A stretch of 64,000 bases of DNA, taken from assembly GCF_008831285.2 (NCBI RefSeq), contig NC_045142.1, positions 9,738,452-9,802,451 of the forward strand, written 5' to 3'. Position 1 is the stretch's first letter, and each line of letters opens with the position of its first letter. A model generated the notes under the pieces. That model was not told the origin of the DNA, ran no database searches, and was given only the letters and a program-made list of their open reading frames with translations. Origin of the DNA: Nymphaea colorata (lineage: Eukaryota; Streptophyta; Magnoliopsida; Nymphaeales; Nymphaeaceae). The translations under genes were made by a program, and so were the position numbers. Shown piece after piece: positions 1-10,059 of the stretch.

Positions 1-169
1 TGAAAATGCTCAATTTCTAAGAAATTGGAATTATTAAACAAACATGGAGTTTTGTTTCCAGATTACAAAATTGAAATGTGGAATTTTGATTCCATTTTAA
101 TTTGAGGAGGAATTATGCTTCTGAAATTTTCATTATTGAATCAAAATTCCAGACCATCAAATGCTCCTT
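1..169. mobile_element. MITE fragment (AATTCC-rich, GGGGCGTTTGATGG-type end), cut by window edge
   Basis: The first 169 bases are rich in GGAATT/AATTCC words. On the reverse strand they end in GGAGCATTTGATGG, which closely resembles the terminus GGGGCGTTTGATGG of the element at 61731-62145. I infer that this is the end of another copy of that non-autonomous TIR element family, with the other end outside the window. No transposase is visible and the superfamily cannot be assigned. Confidence 0.5.
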
Positions 170-717
170 TAATTACTAATATTTTTTTCTTCTTCCTTGT
201 GTCTTGCCTCAACTATTACATAAATTCTGGATTATAGTATTATTTTCAATTGGTATTCTACTCTTTCATTGAACTATAAGTTTAGTAATTTGTAGTTCTC
301 TTGATATAAACCTAGGTTACAAGACCTAGGAACTAGGTCTAGGTTCTAAAATAAAAAATGTACTAGATACATGTGATAATGGAAAAACCTTAAATCCTAA
401 AGCTTAAATGGGATTCAAAACTTAGATTCACAAACATAAGGGTGTTGAAACTGAATATGAATCAAAAGACAGTTTAAGCATTCAACTTTGTTGCCAAATC
501 ATACTAAAACAAATTGGAGACCATTTGCATCCTCATTCCCCATACTCAATCTTCACAGGTAAAACAAACAGAGCCATTTTCACGATAATTCCACATTTAT
601 CTGTAAGATCACTAAGGGCCTATTGGCTACTGCATAAAAAAAATGTTGAAAAGTTCCTCTAATTTCATAACGAAATGGAATACACGAAAAATTCAAGCAT
701 GAAGAAAAACTATAATG

Positions 718-723
718 TTTATT
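718..723 (-). terminator. Candidate poly(A) signal of the HPt gene
   Basis: The reverse strand reads AATAAA 31 bases beyond the TGA stop (755-757) of the pseudo-HPt gene. It is the nearest canonical plant polyadenylation signal to the stop codon. The position suits a short 3' UTR, but the cleavage site itself cannot be seen. Confidence 0.4.
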
Positions 724-754
724 TTCATCCCAAATACAATTAGAAAGCCAAAGA

Positions 755-3700
755 TCAAGCAACACCATTCTCAAGTTCCTGAATTCTCCGTTCCAGCTGC
801 ACAATAAAGAAACATGTTATTCTTGCAAACTCAATAGTTGAAGATTTTGAAACACATTAGATAAGTTTTCTAAAAAGACACCATTTTCAAATGAAGAAGT
901 TTAATTTTCATATATAATTGCACCTAGGAGTTATTGGCATACAATGGAAGAACATCTTACATACAGACACTTGTGAACAATGTGAAAATTTGCATAATTC
1001 ATTTCATAAGAATGTTTGGAACTTTTGATTTATGGCAATCAGATGTTTCGTGGTCTTGTCAAGAAAGGTATGCATCAATCTCCCTCCTACTTTTAAATAA
1101 TTTGGCAAGGTTCATACATGTAGGTTTTATCCTAGGTTTCCATTGTTGGGAAGAGGGGTTTTTTGATTTGGGTGGACATTGAAGATGATCTAAAGTTTAC
1201 TCTTCGTAGGAAGGCCTAGAAGTTTTTTAGGAAAACCCTCACCACAAAAAAATGATGTCCAAGGATGGTGATGTATTTGATCTGATGAGCAAAATGCCAT
1301 TTTGGGTCAGGCTTCCTAGCCTTGAATCATTAATGTGGAACATCAGGATGTTCAATAGAGTAGACATGAAGCTCTATGGGGATTCATTGGAAGTAGATTA
1401 TCCTACCAGAAAGATTTTGAGAAATGGCATCACTTGCAAATGTTTGGATGTGCAATTGAAGACAAAACTCATAAGGGAGATTGAAATTGAGATGGTTGGA
1501 GGATCAACGCTTGTATAGTTGCTAGTATACGAGACAATACTCCATTTTGGTTGTGGAGTAAATTCCTAAAGGAGCGAGATGTTGGTTTGAGCAGACTTCA
1601 AACTTTTGAAGAAGTTAAGAAGGTTGTTTTTATGGCTGACAATGAGAGCGTGCTGGGGTTGGATGGCTTCCTAGCAGCATTTTACCAAAAGCATTGGTTG
1701 GTGAACTGAGTTCACGTTTACAAGGTGATGATAAATGTGCAACATGCAGAATTTATTAAGATGAAAAGGCGGTTTTTGTCAAGGTGATCCTCTATCACTT
1801 TATTTTTTTTTAGTTGTCAAGGAGGTTTTATTTAGAAGCTTTGTGAAGGAAGTGGACAATCTAAATATTCGAGCTTCAAAATTGCAATTGGGCACTGGTC
1901 CATCATGACTATTATTTGTTGATGTCATATTTTAATGTTGCAGCAAAAATAGGAGACTAGTTGAGGGGATGAAGCATTTTTTTATATGTTTCAACAATGT
2001 TTAGGACTTGGAGTAAATCCAGCGAAGTTCTTGATGATTCCTTTTTAGACTAATCATGATCAAGTGATTACTCTTAAGGGAATTCTTGGACGGGATGTCA
2101 AGTCCCCTCCTCTAAGGTACTTAGGGTATTCTTATATTTCAGAGGAAGCTTAAAGGGGAGTGGTGCATGGAGTTGATAGACAACATGGTTCATAAATAGG
2201 AAGGATGTGTCTTATTAAACATGTAATCACCCAAATCATATGCTTTTTGAGATGAGTTTTCATGTTCCACAATCGGTGGTGGCTAGACTGAGTAACATAA
2301 TTTTTGTGGAGTAGACAAGGTGTGAATTTGATTGGGTGTAATACTTTGTACAAGCCATTGATTGAGAGAGACATTGATTTGTCTAACATCCAAAAGCTAA
2401 ATAGAATTACATTGCAAGTCTTGCTATAAAGGTTTGCATGAAATGGAAGCGTTGGGCCCAGATGATTAATAAGAAGCATTTCAAGTTTTAGAGCTTGTGG
2501 ATTTGTGGGGCAATGGTAGATATTTTGGTTCTTAAAGGATACAAAGTGAGGGTGGAAAAGTGTTTAAAAAAAGGGCTTATTGGCAAGTCAAAGAGTGTAA
2601 GACTAAATTTTGTCAAGATAAATGGGATGTGAAATGTCTTTATCCTAAGCAATCGACAACTCGATGACCCTTAATGACAGTTTATCTTTTTCAGTAGCTG
2701 TGGTTCTCAACTTTGACGATATTCTTCTGCCCACATTCAAGGAGATGCCTGACAAAAGTGGTGTTAGTTGTCCAATGCTTCGGGTGGAAAGAGATAAGCA
2801 TGATGCAACCAAATGAAGATAATGGATATGGCTAGAAAATTGTCATCTTTGCTCTAAATGGTTCATTTATATAGCATCATCAAGCAGATTGCCTACTTTG
2901 GACAGGGTTAAAATGATGAGTTTTTCTAGTTCACCTATACTTCATTTACAAGAGAAGGGAAGGGACCGCATAACATATTTTCTTGTCCTACAATTTCGGC
3001 AAGAAAATTTTTTACCTGATTGATAGGAAATTAGGTCATAGAAGGAGACCTCACTCTTATGTGTTACAAGAGTTAAACATTTGGTTCATTGATGGTTTAA
3101 AAGGAGATGACTTAACAAAATGTTGATGGATGTCTTTCCATCTAGCAGATTGATGTTTATGGAACAATAGGAATTGGTTTATATTAGATCTCAATTAAAG
3201 GAGGATGTCAAAGAAAGTGGGATCTGTGTGTTGGAGGTGTTTAGAACTCTATTCTACTTGTATCAAATAAAATAATAAAGATTTAACTTAATTTAAGGTG
3301 TGGTCTAGGACAAGAATTGTTTATCCTAGACTCAAGTGTAGCTTGTGTCCAAATGGTTGCAATTAGACATCAGAATAAGAAGTTACCTAGCATGTCTTTA
3401 GAGAAGAGTTTGATTTATATAGTGGTAGTCTCAAACCAGCAAAGCTACTTGAGGAGTTTGAGAGGGTGCTTGGAAGAAAGAATCAAAAGGAGTGAGCACT
3501 GTCATCATCTTATCAAGGTTAGAAGCAAATTAAAAGTCTCTAGCAAATGCATAGGTGTGGAAGTGGCTATAAAATTGCTTGCTTTCTCATAATTTTCTTT
3601 GTTTTTTCCTTTTTGCTTTCTTCATTCTATACAATTCTTTGTATTCAATATATCTTCAGTTTGTTTTTGAATAAAATATTGGAGGCCTATATATTGCATG

Positions 3701-6700
3701 GAATGCATTATTTCTTGACATTATCTTCATGCAATTTTGATGGGATTTAATTCTTAAAACCCACATTTTTGTGCTTGTGTAGGAATAAAAGACCCATGGT
3801 TCTAATTTTAATGAAAACATAGTATGAGAGAAAAATGATCTAAGTAGAGCAAAATGGTTTCCAGGGATAAGATCATCACTTTATATCCTAAAAACCCATA
3901 GTTTTTGTCTAGCCAAGGGATTTGACTCCTAGGTTGCAATCATTTACACTTTACATTTTTTATCATAGTGTATTTAAATTTAGGTAGAAACGTACTAAGT
4001 TGTTTAGGATTTAGGAATAAAAGGAGTAGGAGGGGTGCTTAATAATTGCTACTTTTGGAAAAAAAATGGAGTGTTAGGGCATAAACCTAGATTGTGTTCT
4101 TCAAAAAAGGTTTCTTAATAATTGTTCCTTTTCGGCCAAACCTTGTTGAAGTTCAGAAGAAGAGGGTGCTGCTTGATTCTAGTAGGTAGACACCCCATTG
4201 GGAGAAAACTTCTCTCTCCTCATGACCCCTCTTCCTCCCATTCTTTTTCTTTGAAACCCTTAGCACCAACTTTTACAATAAAAAGTAAAAAACAATTATT
4301 TTAAAACCTTTTCCTCTAGTAGAATGGATTCAAGGTACCTTATTTCATAATATTGATGTGCTTTTGACTTAAAGCATCTCATGCCTGGTTTGGAACTTAA
4401 AAACGAGGAATGAAAACATGAGTGACCCATGGATGATATGGTAACCATTTAAGAGAATGACACAACACTAGGAATTCTTCATTCTTAAATATCAAGTTCA
4501 TAATCCAGTTGACTTGTAAAGTTCATAATCCAGTTGACGCAAATCCATATCCATTTCATATGCTAAACTTAATTCACCAGTATAACCAAAGTGCTAAACT
4601 GAACAATGGGAAACAAGTGATAATTTTTTTACATTACCTGAATCAGAGTTTGCAATTTATCTTTTAGAATGTAAAATTTTTGCTTGACAGTGTTCAATTC
4701 ACCTTTACACCTGCATCAAAATATGTAGGTTTACAATTTTATTTGAAAATACAAGAGGCACTTTGAAATAAAAAAGACAAATTTGTTTGGAAATGCTAGT
4801 CAATGCAATGATAAAACACAAAACCAATATAGGTAGAATACTAGAGACAAAATGGGATCAATTTGTTACTAAATGCAATGAAGTTTTGATATCATTCAAA
4901 AAAAAAAGATGCCAATGGGCACCTCAATTGTACACAATTTTAAGTTTAGTATTTAAATCAACATTTAATTCTTACTTGGGCCAAACCAAAAAGTGACATT
5001 TGGATCCAAATGCATTCATTATTTAATTAAGAGAAACCGTCTCAAAACTTCTAAGATTAGTTTGCCTCTTCAAGAGTTTACTTAGCTACAAAAGTATAAG
5101 GTGATTTTTGTTGTATAAAGCCATTTATTAGCCATGACTAAAGTTCCCAAGGAGCATACAAAATAAAATTGTTGTTTCAAACAAAACTTTAACAGTTTGT
5201 TTTCAAGTTAGAACATTAAGTACACGAGTCATATATAACACATTTAGCCTTGTGTAAGCACCTCTACAATCAATGGTAATTGGACTCTAAAAGAAGTGAC
5301 CACTCACCCATCTTTATTTGCTGCATCACAACAGCTACATAGCATGGTACAAGCCAACTTAACTTGATGAGCACCCATACTGCAAGAATTATGTCAATTA
5401 TGAATTGAAACAAACTCGACCATAATATTGTCACAGATTTCTACATGTGCATACACATACACCACCCATGACAAAACAAAGGCGAAGTTATGTAAATAAA
5501 CATTAAAAGTTTGTTGAAGTTATATAGACCTCCTTGTCATACATGACTACTAGACAAGATTGAGAAAATAACCAAACTACCTTGCACTGCTTCCCTTCAA
5601 TCGGTAAACAGACACATCAACTTTTCCATAATCAGGTGTCTCTTTATCCCTGCAAGGGCACATCTTAGAAGGTTTATAACTATGTAACAAACTACAATAA
5701 TTTATGCAAATGAGTTCAAAATATGATGACAGTTAGGTTGTACATACAACAATTGGCTTAGTTCTGCTAATATGTTCTCAAAATCCTCACAAAATATGTT
5801 AATCACAGATATTACAAAACCAGGATTGTTGGCATCTTGCAGCATTTGAACCTGCTTGAATTGCTCATCAAGTTGTCCCTATAAGAAGTAAGGAGAAGAA
5901 AAAAATGAATGATAGTTGACAAAAAACACTATACTTTCTTCCCTATGAAATAATAAAGATGAAAGGTAAATTCCCTGATTGTACCAATCATACATCATAA
6001 AAGATTGAGATCATGTCAAGCTAGTCAAGCGTTCAGATATTTAGATGAAGGATCTGCACTCTTTTTTGTGGTTTAAACTTCTTGTACCTTGAAATAATAA
6101 TTATTTGCCATTTTGAGAATTGTCTTTGTTAATTACAGTACTATCCTTAGTAATGAATATTCACAACCACGTAATTATACATGTGTGTCCATATAAGTTG
6201 TGTTTTTATTTGTACTCATGTTTATGCACATGAAGTAAAAAAAGAAAAAGTCATCAGGTATCTGATTATTTCTCCAATCTTCCAAAATGAAATAGATTGC
6301 TTTGTTAATATCGATCATACATGGGGAGCTAAATGTAGAACTTACAAAAGATTAGGAGAAAAGGGAAAATAATTAGTGATTGTTAGTTGCATAAGCAAGA
6401 TTTTCTTTCATTGGAATAAAATCAAAAACTTTTCTTCAACAATTTTTGCTTTATTGGTAGATTTTTGACACCACGATAGTCCTCAACACAATGACAGAGG
6501 AACTTTTTGAATGTCAAAAAAGTGGAGTGCATATTGTTCAGAAACTATCACTTTCATGGCAGATTTTTAGTATCACTTTCATTGCATCATTAAAAGAGGC
6601 CGACAAAAATTTAACCCACTTGGGAGAGAACATGCTTTCTACATGACACAACATCCACCTTTCCTTTTAGACTCATAGCAACTACATTCTAAAATGTCAA

Positions 6701-8333
6701 GACACCAGACAATAAATCATTGTCAATTACCCTTTGCATGTGTTTTGTGGTAGTAGGCAAACACAAAATTTTGTACATTCTCATTCATGTATATGAAAAC
6801 AATACTCATGCTATCATTCAGCCAAGATATTAACTTGCAAATTGTTAAGGTGATGCAAAGAGGATCATGTGGAATGAAGAGAAGCTTGTGAAGATTGTGT
6901 TGCGAAAAGTTATAAGATTAATGCAGCCACACCTGAGGAATTGATAGAACCTTCTATCCTATTTGAATGTGATTCTATACAATCTAGATTTAATGTTGGG
7001 GATAATGATTATATAACAGTTCTTATGTATAAAGGTCAAGTAACTACACTATAGATGTTAATTTAGTTCCACATTATAGGTTAAAGCCAATGGTGTCCTT
7101 CCATGGTGAAAAACTGACATTAAGTATTTTGGCATTGTTATTTTCTTTTATGTTTTTAACATGATATTAGATCAGCAAAAACTCCACATACCAAGCCAAT
7201 ATATTGTTGGCACAGAGTAGATTGATCCTGATTTTGAAAATATGTCAAGTTAGCATAGATTTTCCGATAATGGAGAATGAAATACTTGTAGAAGAAGATG
7301 TAAGTCACAACCAAAGTGACTGTGCCTTCTTCATCAAATTGCCAATTCCTGTTTTAAAAATTTACACAACAAACTTAAGCTCTCCAAACTATGATCCAAT
7401 TTGAGTGAGGATAGAAACAAACATGCTATCACTATGGAAAGCTTGTATCTAGTGAATTGTTAAGGAAAGTGATATAAAGAAGATCATGAAGAATGAAGAG
7501 AAGGTTATGAAGAATATGCTGTAAAAAATAATGAAGTTAATACTGCACACTATTAGTCAATTGATAAAACCATCTACTTTTATTAGATTTGAATATGATT
7601 AAGATTTAATTTTGGAGATAATGATAGTGTAAAAATTCAAATGTAAGGGCCAAGTAATGACATAAAAATGTTGATTCAGTGCCACGCTATTGATTAAGGC
7701 TGTTGGTGGTCTTCCATGGTGAAAAAGAAAATCATGTTAATCTATGGTCTTCATTAATTTTTTTTTATGTTTTTCAAAACATATGTGTCTAGGGCTATAT
7801 CATGAGCAAGCTGCTTGTGAAGCAAATGTCAAGTCAGGTCCATCTTTGAACCATTAGAAAGGACGATAAAGGGATATCAAATATAATAAGGATTTGCATT
7901 TAAACTAAGAGACAGGGTAGGATAGCAATCAAAGTGTAAATTGGAGTGTATTTCTGAACCATCATATTGCGGCATAAAGACAATGAGAAATATGGTGGGA
8001 CTCGATCACCAAGCACAACCATGAAAAAGGAAACACACATACAATCATCAACTCTTATTATTTTCCATGATTACTTTTAGTTCTTCGGTACAGTCTTCAG
8101 AATCTCCTAAACCTGCTTCATTTAAAATTTCACATTTCTTCCACAAACCAATGAGATATAGTATGTGGTTCACTTCAGAAGTTGTTTAGAAAAAAATGAA
8201 AGAGACACTACATTGCCTCTTACTTCTTCATAATCTAGCACTACTAATGAGTTTATAGACAGAAAACAGCTAATAACTAAAAAACTTCCTTGAGCAATGA
8301 TATATATGTGTGTGTGTGAAAGCATGCATGCAT

Positions 8334-8390
<57 letters not shown>

Positions 8391-8615
8391 ACCTCATGGA
8401 AGAGGGAATTGATGTAGGCTTCACATTGTTGCTTGAGCAAGTTAATGTTCCCAACATCCATACAACAAAAACTAGTGTTGTTGGGGTGTTAAGAATGGTG
8501 ATTAGAAGATGAGGGAGAAAGAGGAGGCCAAGAGAAAAGAAAGCAATGAAGAATAGCATCTCTAGAGGGGAGAGAAGCACATAATTATGTACATTGAGAC
8601 TCTCCCAACTAAAGA

Positions 8616-8648
<33 letters not shown>

Positions 8649-8665
8649 ACACGTGAGCACCCATG

Positions 8666-8733
<68 letters not shown>

Positions 8734-8804
8734 ACCTCAAGGAGGAGGGAGTCGATGTAAGCTCCACACTGTTGCTTGAGCAAGTTAATGCTCTCAGAAG
8801 CCAT
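755..8804 (-). CDS. AHP: Pseudo histidine-containing phosphotransfer protein (HPt/AHP family), six exons, His replaced by Tyr
   Basis: The six coding exons on the minus strand are 8736-8804, 5748-5878, 5581-5649, 5308-5379, 4638-4710 and 755-796. All junctions are GT-AG and all phases join, giving 456 nt and 151 residues, the normal length for plant HPt proteins. Family landmarks in order are: N-terminal INLLKQQC near residues 6-13; LDEQFKQVQMLQD then NPGF in exon 2; VYRLKGSS at 81-88; MGAHQVKLAC in exon 4; VKQKFYILKDKLQTLIQ in exon 5; and LERRIQEL at the end. Family members shuttle phosphate from cytokinin-receptor kinases to response regulators, using the His of HQLKGSS. Here that residue is Tyr82 (TAC at 5604-5606, one transition from CAC) followed by Arg (CGA). 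Phosphotransfer should therefore be lost, as in the known inhibitor AHP6, which has Asn at this site. The inhibitory role is inference. A still-functional inhibitor and an early decaying gene remain alternatives. Confidence 0.9.
1180..3280 (+). mobile_element. Decayed non-LTR retrotransposon (LINE) in intron 5 of the HPt gene
   Basis: The reading frame at 1252-1518 resembles the DUF4283 region of plant LINE ORF1 (FWVRLPSL, then EIEIEMVGG). It is followed directly by broken reverse-transcriptase pieces: LGLDGFLAAFYQKHW near 1655, QGDPLSLYFFLV near 1780, and LKGILGRDVKSPPLRYLG near 2070. A zf-RVT-like segment with RLPTLDRVK and a degraded cysteine region follows at about 2890-3010. Many stops and frameshifts interrupt it, and the endonuclease region between ORF1 and the RT is missing. 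It runs opposite to the host gene inside its last intron. It is clearly dead; the outer limits are approximate. Confidence 0.75.
6838..7725. repeat. Pair of diverged direct repeats in intron 1 of the HPt gene
   Basis: Two segments of about 280 bases (roughly 6838-7115 and 7445-7725) share a common order of words: AATTGTTAAGG, GAATGAAGAGAAG, GATTTAAT, GGGGATAATGAT, and CCATGGTGAAAAA at the end. They are separated by about 600 bases and have diverged considerably. No coding potential or known element was recognised. Confidence 0.55.
8335..8390. repeat. (GA)n microsatellite beside alternative exon 1a
   Basis: A GA tract of about 55 bases with a few interruptions. On the gene strand it is (CT)n and begins two to three bases after the GT donor of the proximal first exon, which makes it part of the 5' end of intron 1. 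Confidence 0.9.
8393..8461 (-). CDS. AHP: Duplicated alternative first exon of the HPt gene
   Basis: This 69-nt block is a second copy of the gene's first exon, 343 bases nearer to exon 2 than the copy at 8736-8804. Both encode 23 residues with the same core (INLLKQQC, AYI, SL) and both end GAG before a GT donor, so either can join exon 2 in phase. This copy starts MDVGN and the other MASES. The similarity continues into the 5' flank, so the duplication included leader sequence. I infer alternative first exons or a redundant copy; RNA evidence would be needed to say which is used. Confidence 0.75.
8622..8648. repeat. (AT)n microsatellite in the exon-1 duplication
   Basis: An AT tract of 27 bases lies between the two duplicated first exons and has no counterpart at the same place in the other duplicate. 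Confidence 0.9.
8673..8732. repeat. (GA)n microsatellite beside exon 1b
   Basis: An uninterrupted GA tract of about 60 bases. Read on the gene strand it is a (CT)n run starting right after the GTGC of the distal first exon's donor site, as at the other duplicate. Confidence 0.9.
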
Positions 8805-8989
8805 ACTATAAAGGCTAGTGGTATTGGGGTGTTAAGAATTGGTGGCCAGAGGGTGAGGAAGAAAGAGGAGGCCAAGAAAAAAGAAATCAGTAAAGAAGGG
8901 CATCTCTAGAGGTAGGGAAGCACATAATTATATACCATGTCTTGCTTCCAACTAAATAAATAAATTATATTAAATCTAGTCAAGGTTTT

Positions 8990-10059
8990 TGAAATAAAAC
9001 ACTGAAGATTGTGATGACAATCAAGGATAATCTTAATGGAGAAAGAAATCTGGTGACCACCAAATAGCTGGGTGACATCTCTATGGATAAGCAATGGTTA
9101 AGGAAAGAAAATATTATGTAAAGATTGGGTGACATCTCTATGGATAAGCAATGGTTAATGAAGGAAAATATTATGTAAAGATTATTTCTATAGACAAGAA
9201 AACACCGTGTTTAAATGATGACAATAAACAACCCCATTGGGTGGTAGCGTATTGGGTGGCAAGGTGGTCCGGTTCCTCTAAAGACTTAGGTTCGAGTCTT
9301 GGAGTGGTCATTGTCACGTCCTAGTGCACTCTACCTCTGGCCCGTAAAAGAGCCCGAAGCATGCTTTACGAAAACCTAGGGGAGTAGGCACAGGAAGGGG
9401 GGAACAGTGGCCTCTCTTAGGGACAGTGGAATGAACCATTCACCCTTTTTTTAAAAAAAAAATCAAACAATTAAGCTTTCAATGAGAGAGTTTGTGGAGG
9501 TAGGATGGGTAAATCTGAACCACATAAAACATCCTTTTTCTTGCCTAATTTCTCCTTTCCGATTTGGCAGCACCTCATTAATGATAACACAACACACCAT
9601 CAGCAGCACCAATCTCATGGCAGCTCAATTGAAAGAGTTTTATAAAAATGAAAAATCATCAATATTCATCCAAAAGGAAACAAATCATATCAAAAGATGG
9701 TCAATGTTTTGAGATAGTGCACAAAAGATTATGTTGGCCTTAAAGACAATCTTAATGAAGAAAGAAATCTAGTGACCACCAAACAGCTAGCTGACATCTC
9801 AATGGATGAGAAATAGTCACAAAACTGTTATGTCAAGATTTTTTCTATAGCAGAAAAACACGACGCATATGACAATAACATAAACTTTAACTATTAAGCT
9901 TTTTCTATGCAATAATTCTTGAAAGTAGGAAGTCAAATCTAAATCACATTTAAAATCCAATTTCTTACCTAATTTTTCTTCCTCTTTTTGATTTAGTAGC
10001 ACCTCATTAAAAAATCCTCAATGATAATCCATAGCATAACACCAGCCGGCAGCTCATTG
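8990..10059. repeat. Degenerate tandem array, period about 436 bp (left part)
   Basis: Repeated landmarks recur in the same order: CTCATGGCAGCT, AAGAAATCTGGTGACCACCA, TGACATCTCAATGGAT, GTTATGTAAAGATT, AATGATGACAATAA, then GAACCACAT and CTTGCCTAATTT. One unit here carries a SINE insertion at 9232-9462. A 57-bp sub-duplication of the GGTGACATCTC segment lies near 9070-9183. The array resumes at 22187 and at 25452, beyond two LTR-element insertions. It lies upstream of the HPt gene. No protein is encoded. Confidence 0.7.
9232..9462 (+). mobile_element. tRNA-derived SINE, copy 1
   Basis: The head has a pol III A-box-like TAGCGTATTGGG at about 9246 and a good B box GGTTCGAGTCT at 9289-9299. Next comes a unique body with GCCCGTAAAAGAGCCCGAAGCATG and GTGGCCTCTCTTAGGG, split here only by this description. 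The element ends ATTCACCC followed by T- and A-rich tail. A second copy with the same head, body and end lies inverted at 32776-32965, which shows this is a mobile family and not a tRNA gene. It is inserted in a unit of the 436-bp array. Short AAACAA words flank it but a clear target duplication is not visible. Confidence 0.85.

Noticed and set aside
8170-8875. Open frames of 80-166 codons on the minus strand across the GA and AT repeats
   Set aside because: They are microsatellite translations (Ser-Leu and Tyr-Ile runs). Only the first 23 codons of the frames starting at 8461 and 8804 are real HPt exons.
9244-9300. A tRNA gene
   Set aside because: A and B boxes are present but no cloverleaf is evident, and the same sequence with a longer body recurs at 32776-32965, so it is a SINE.
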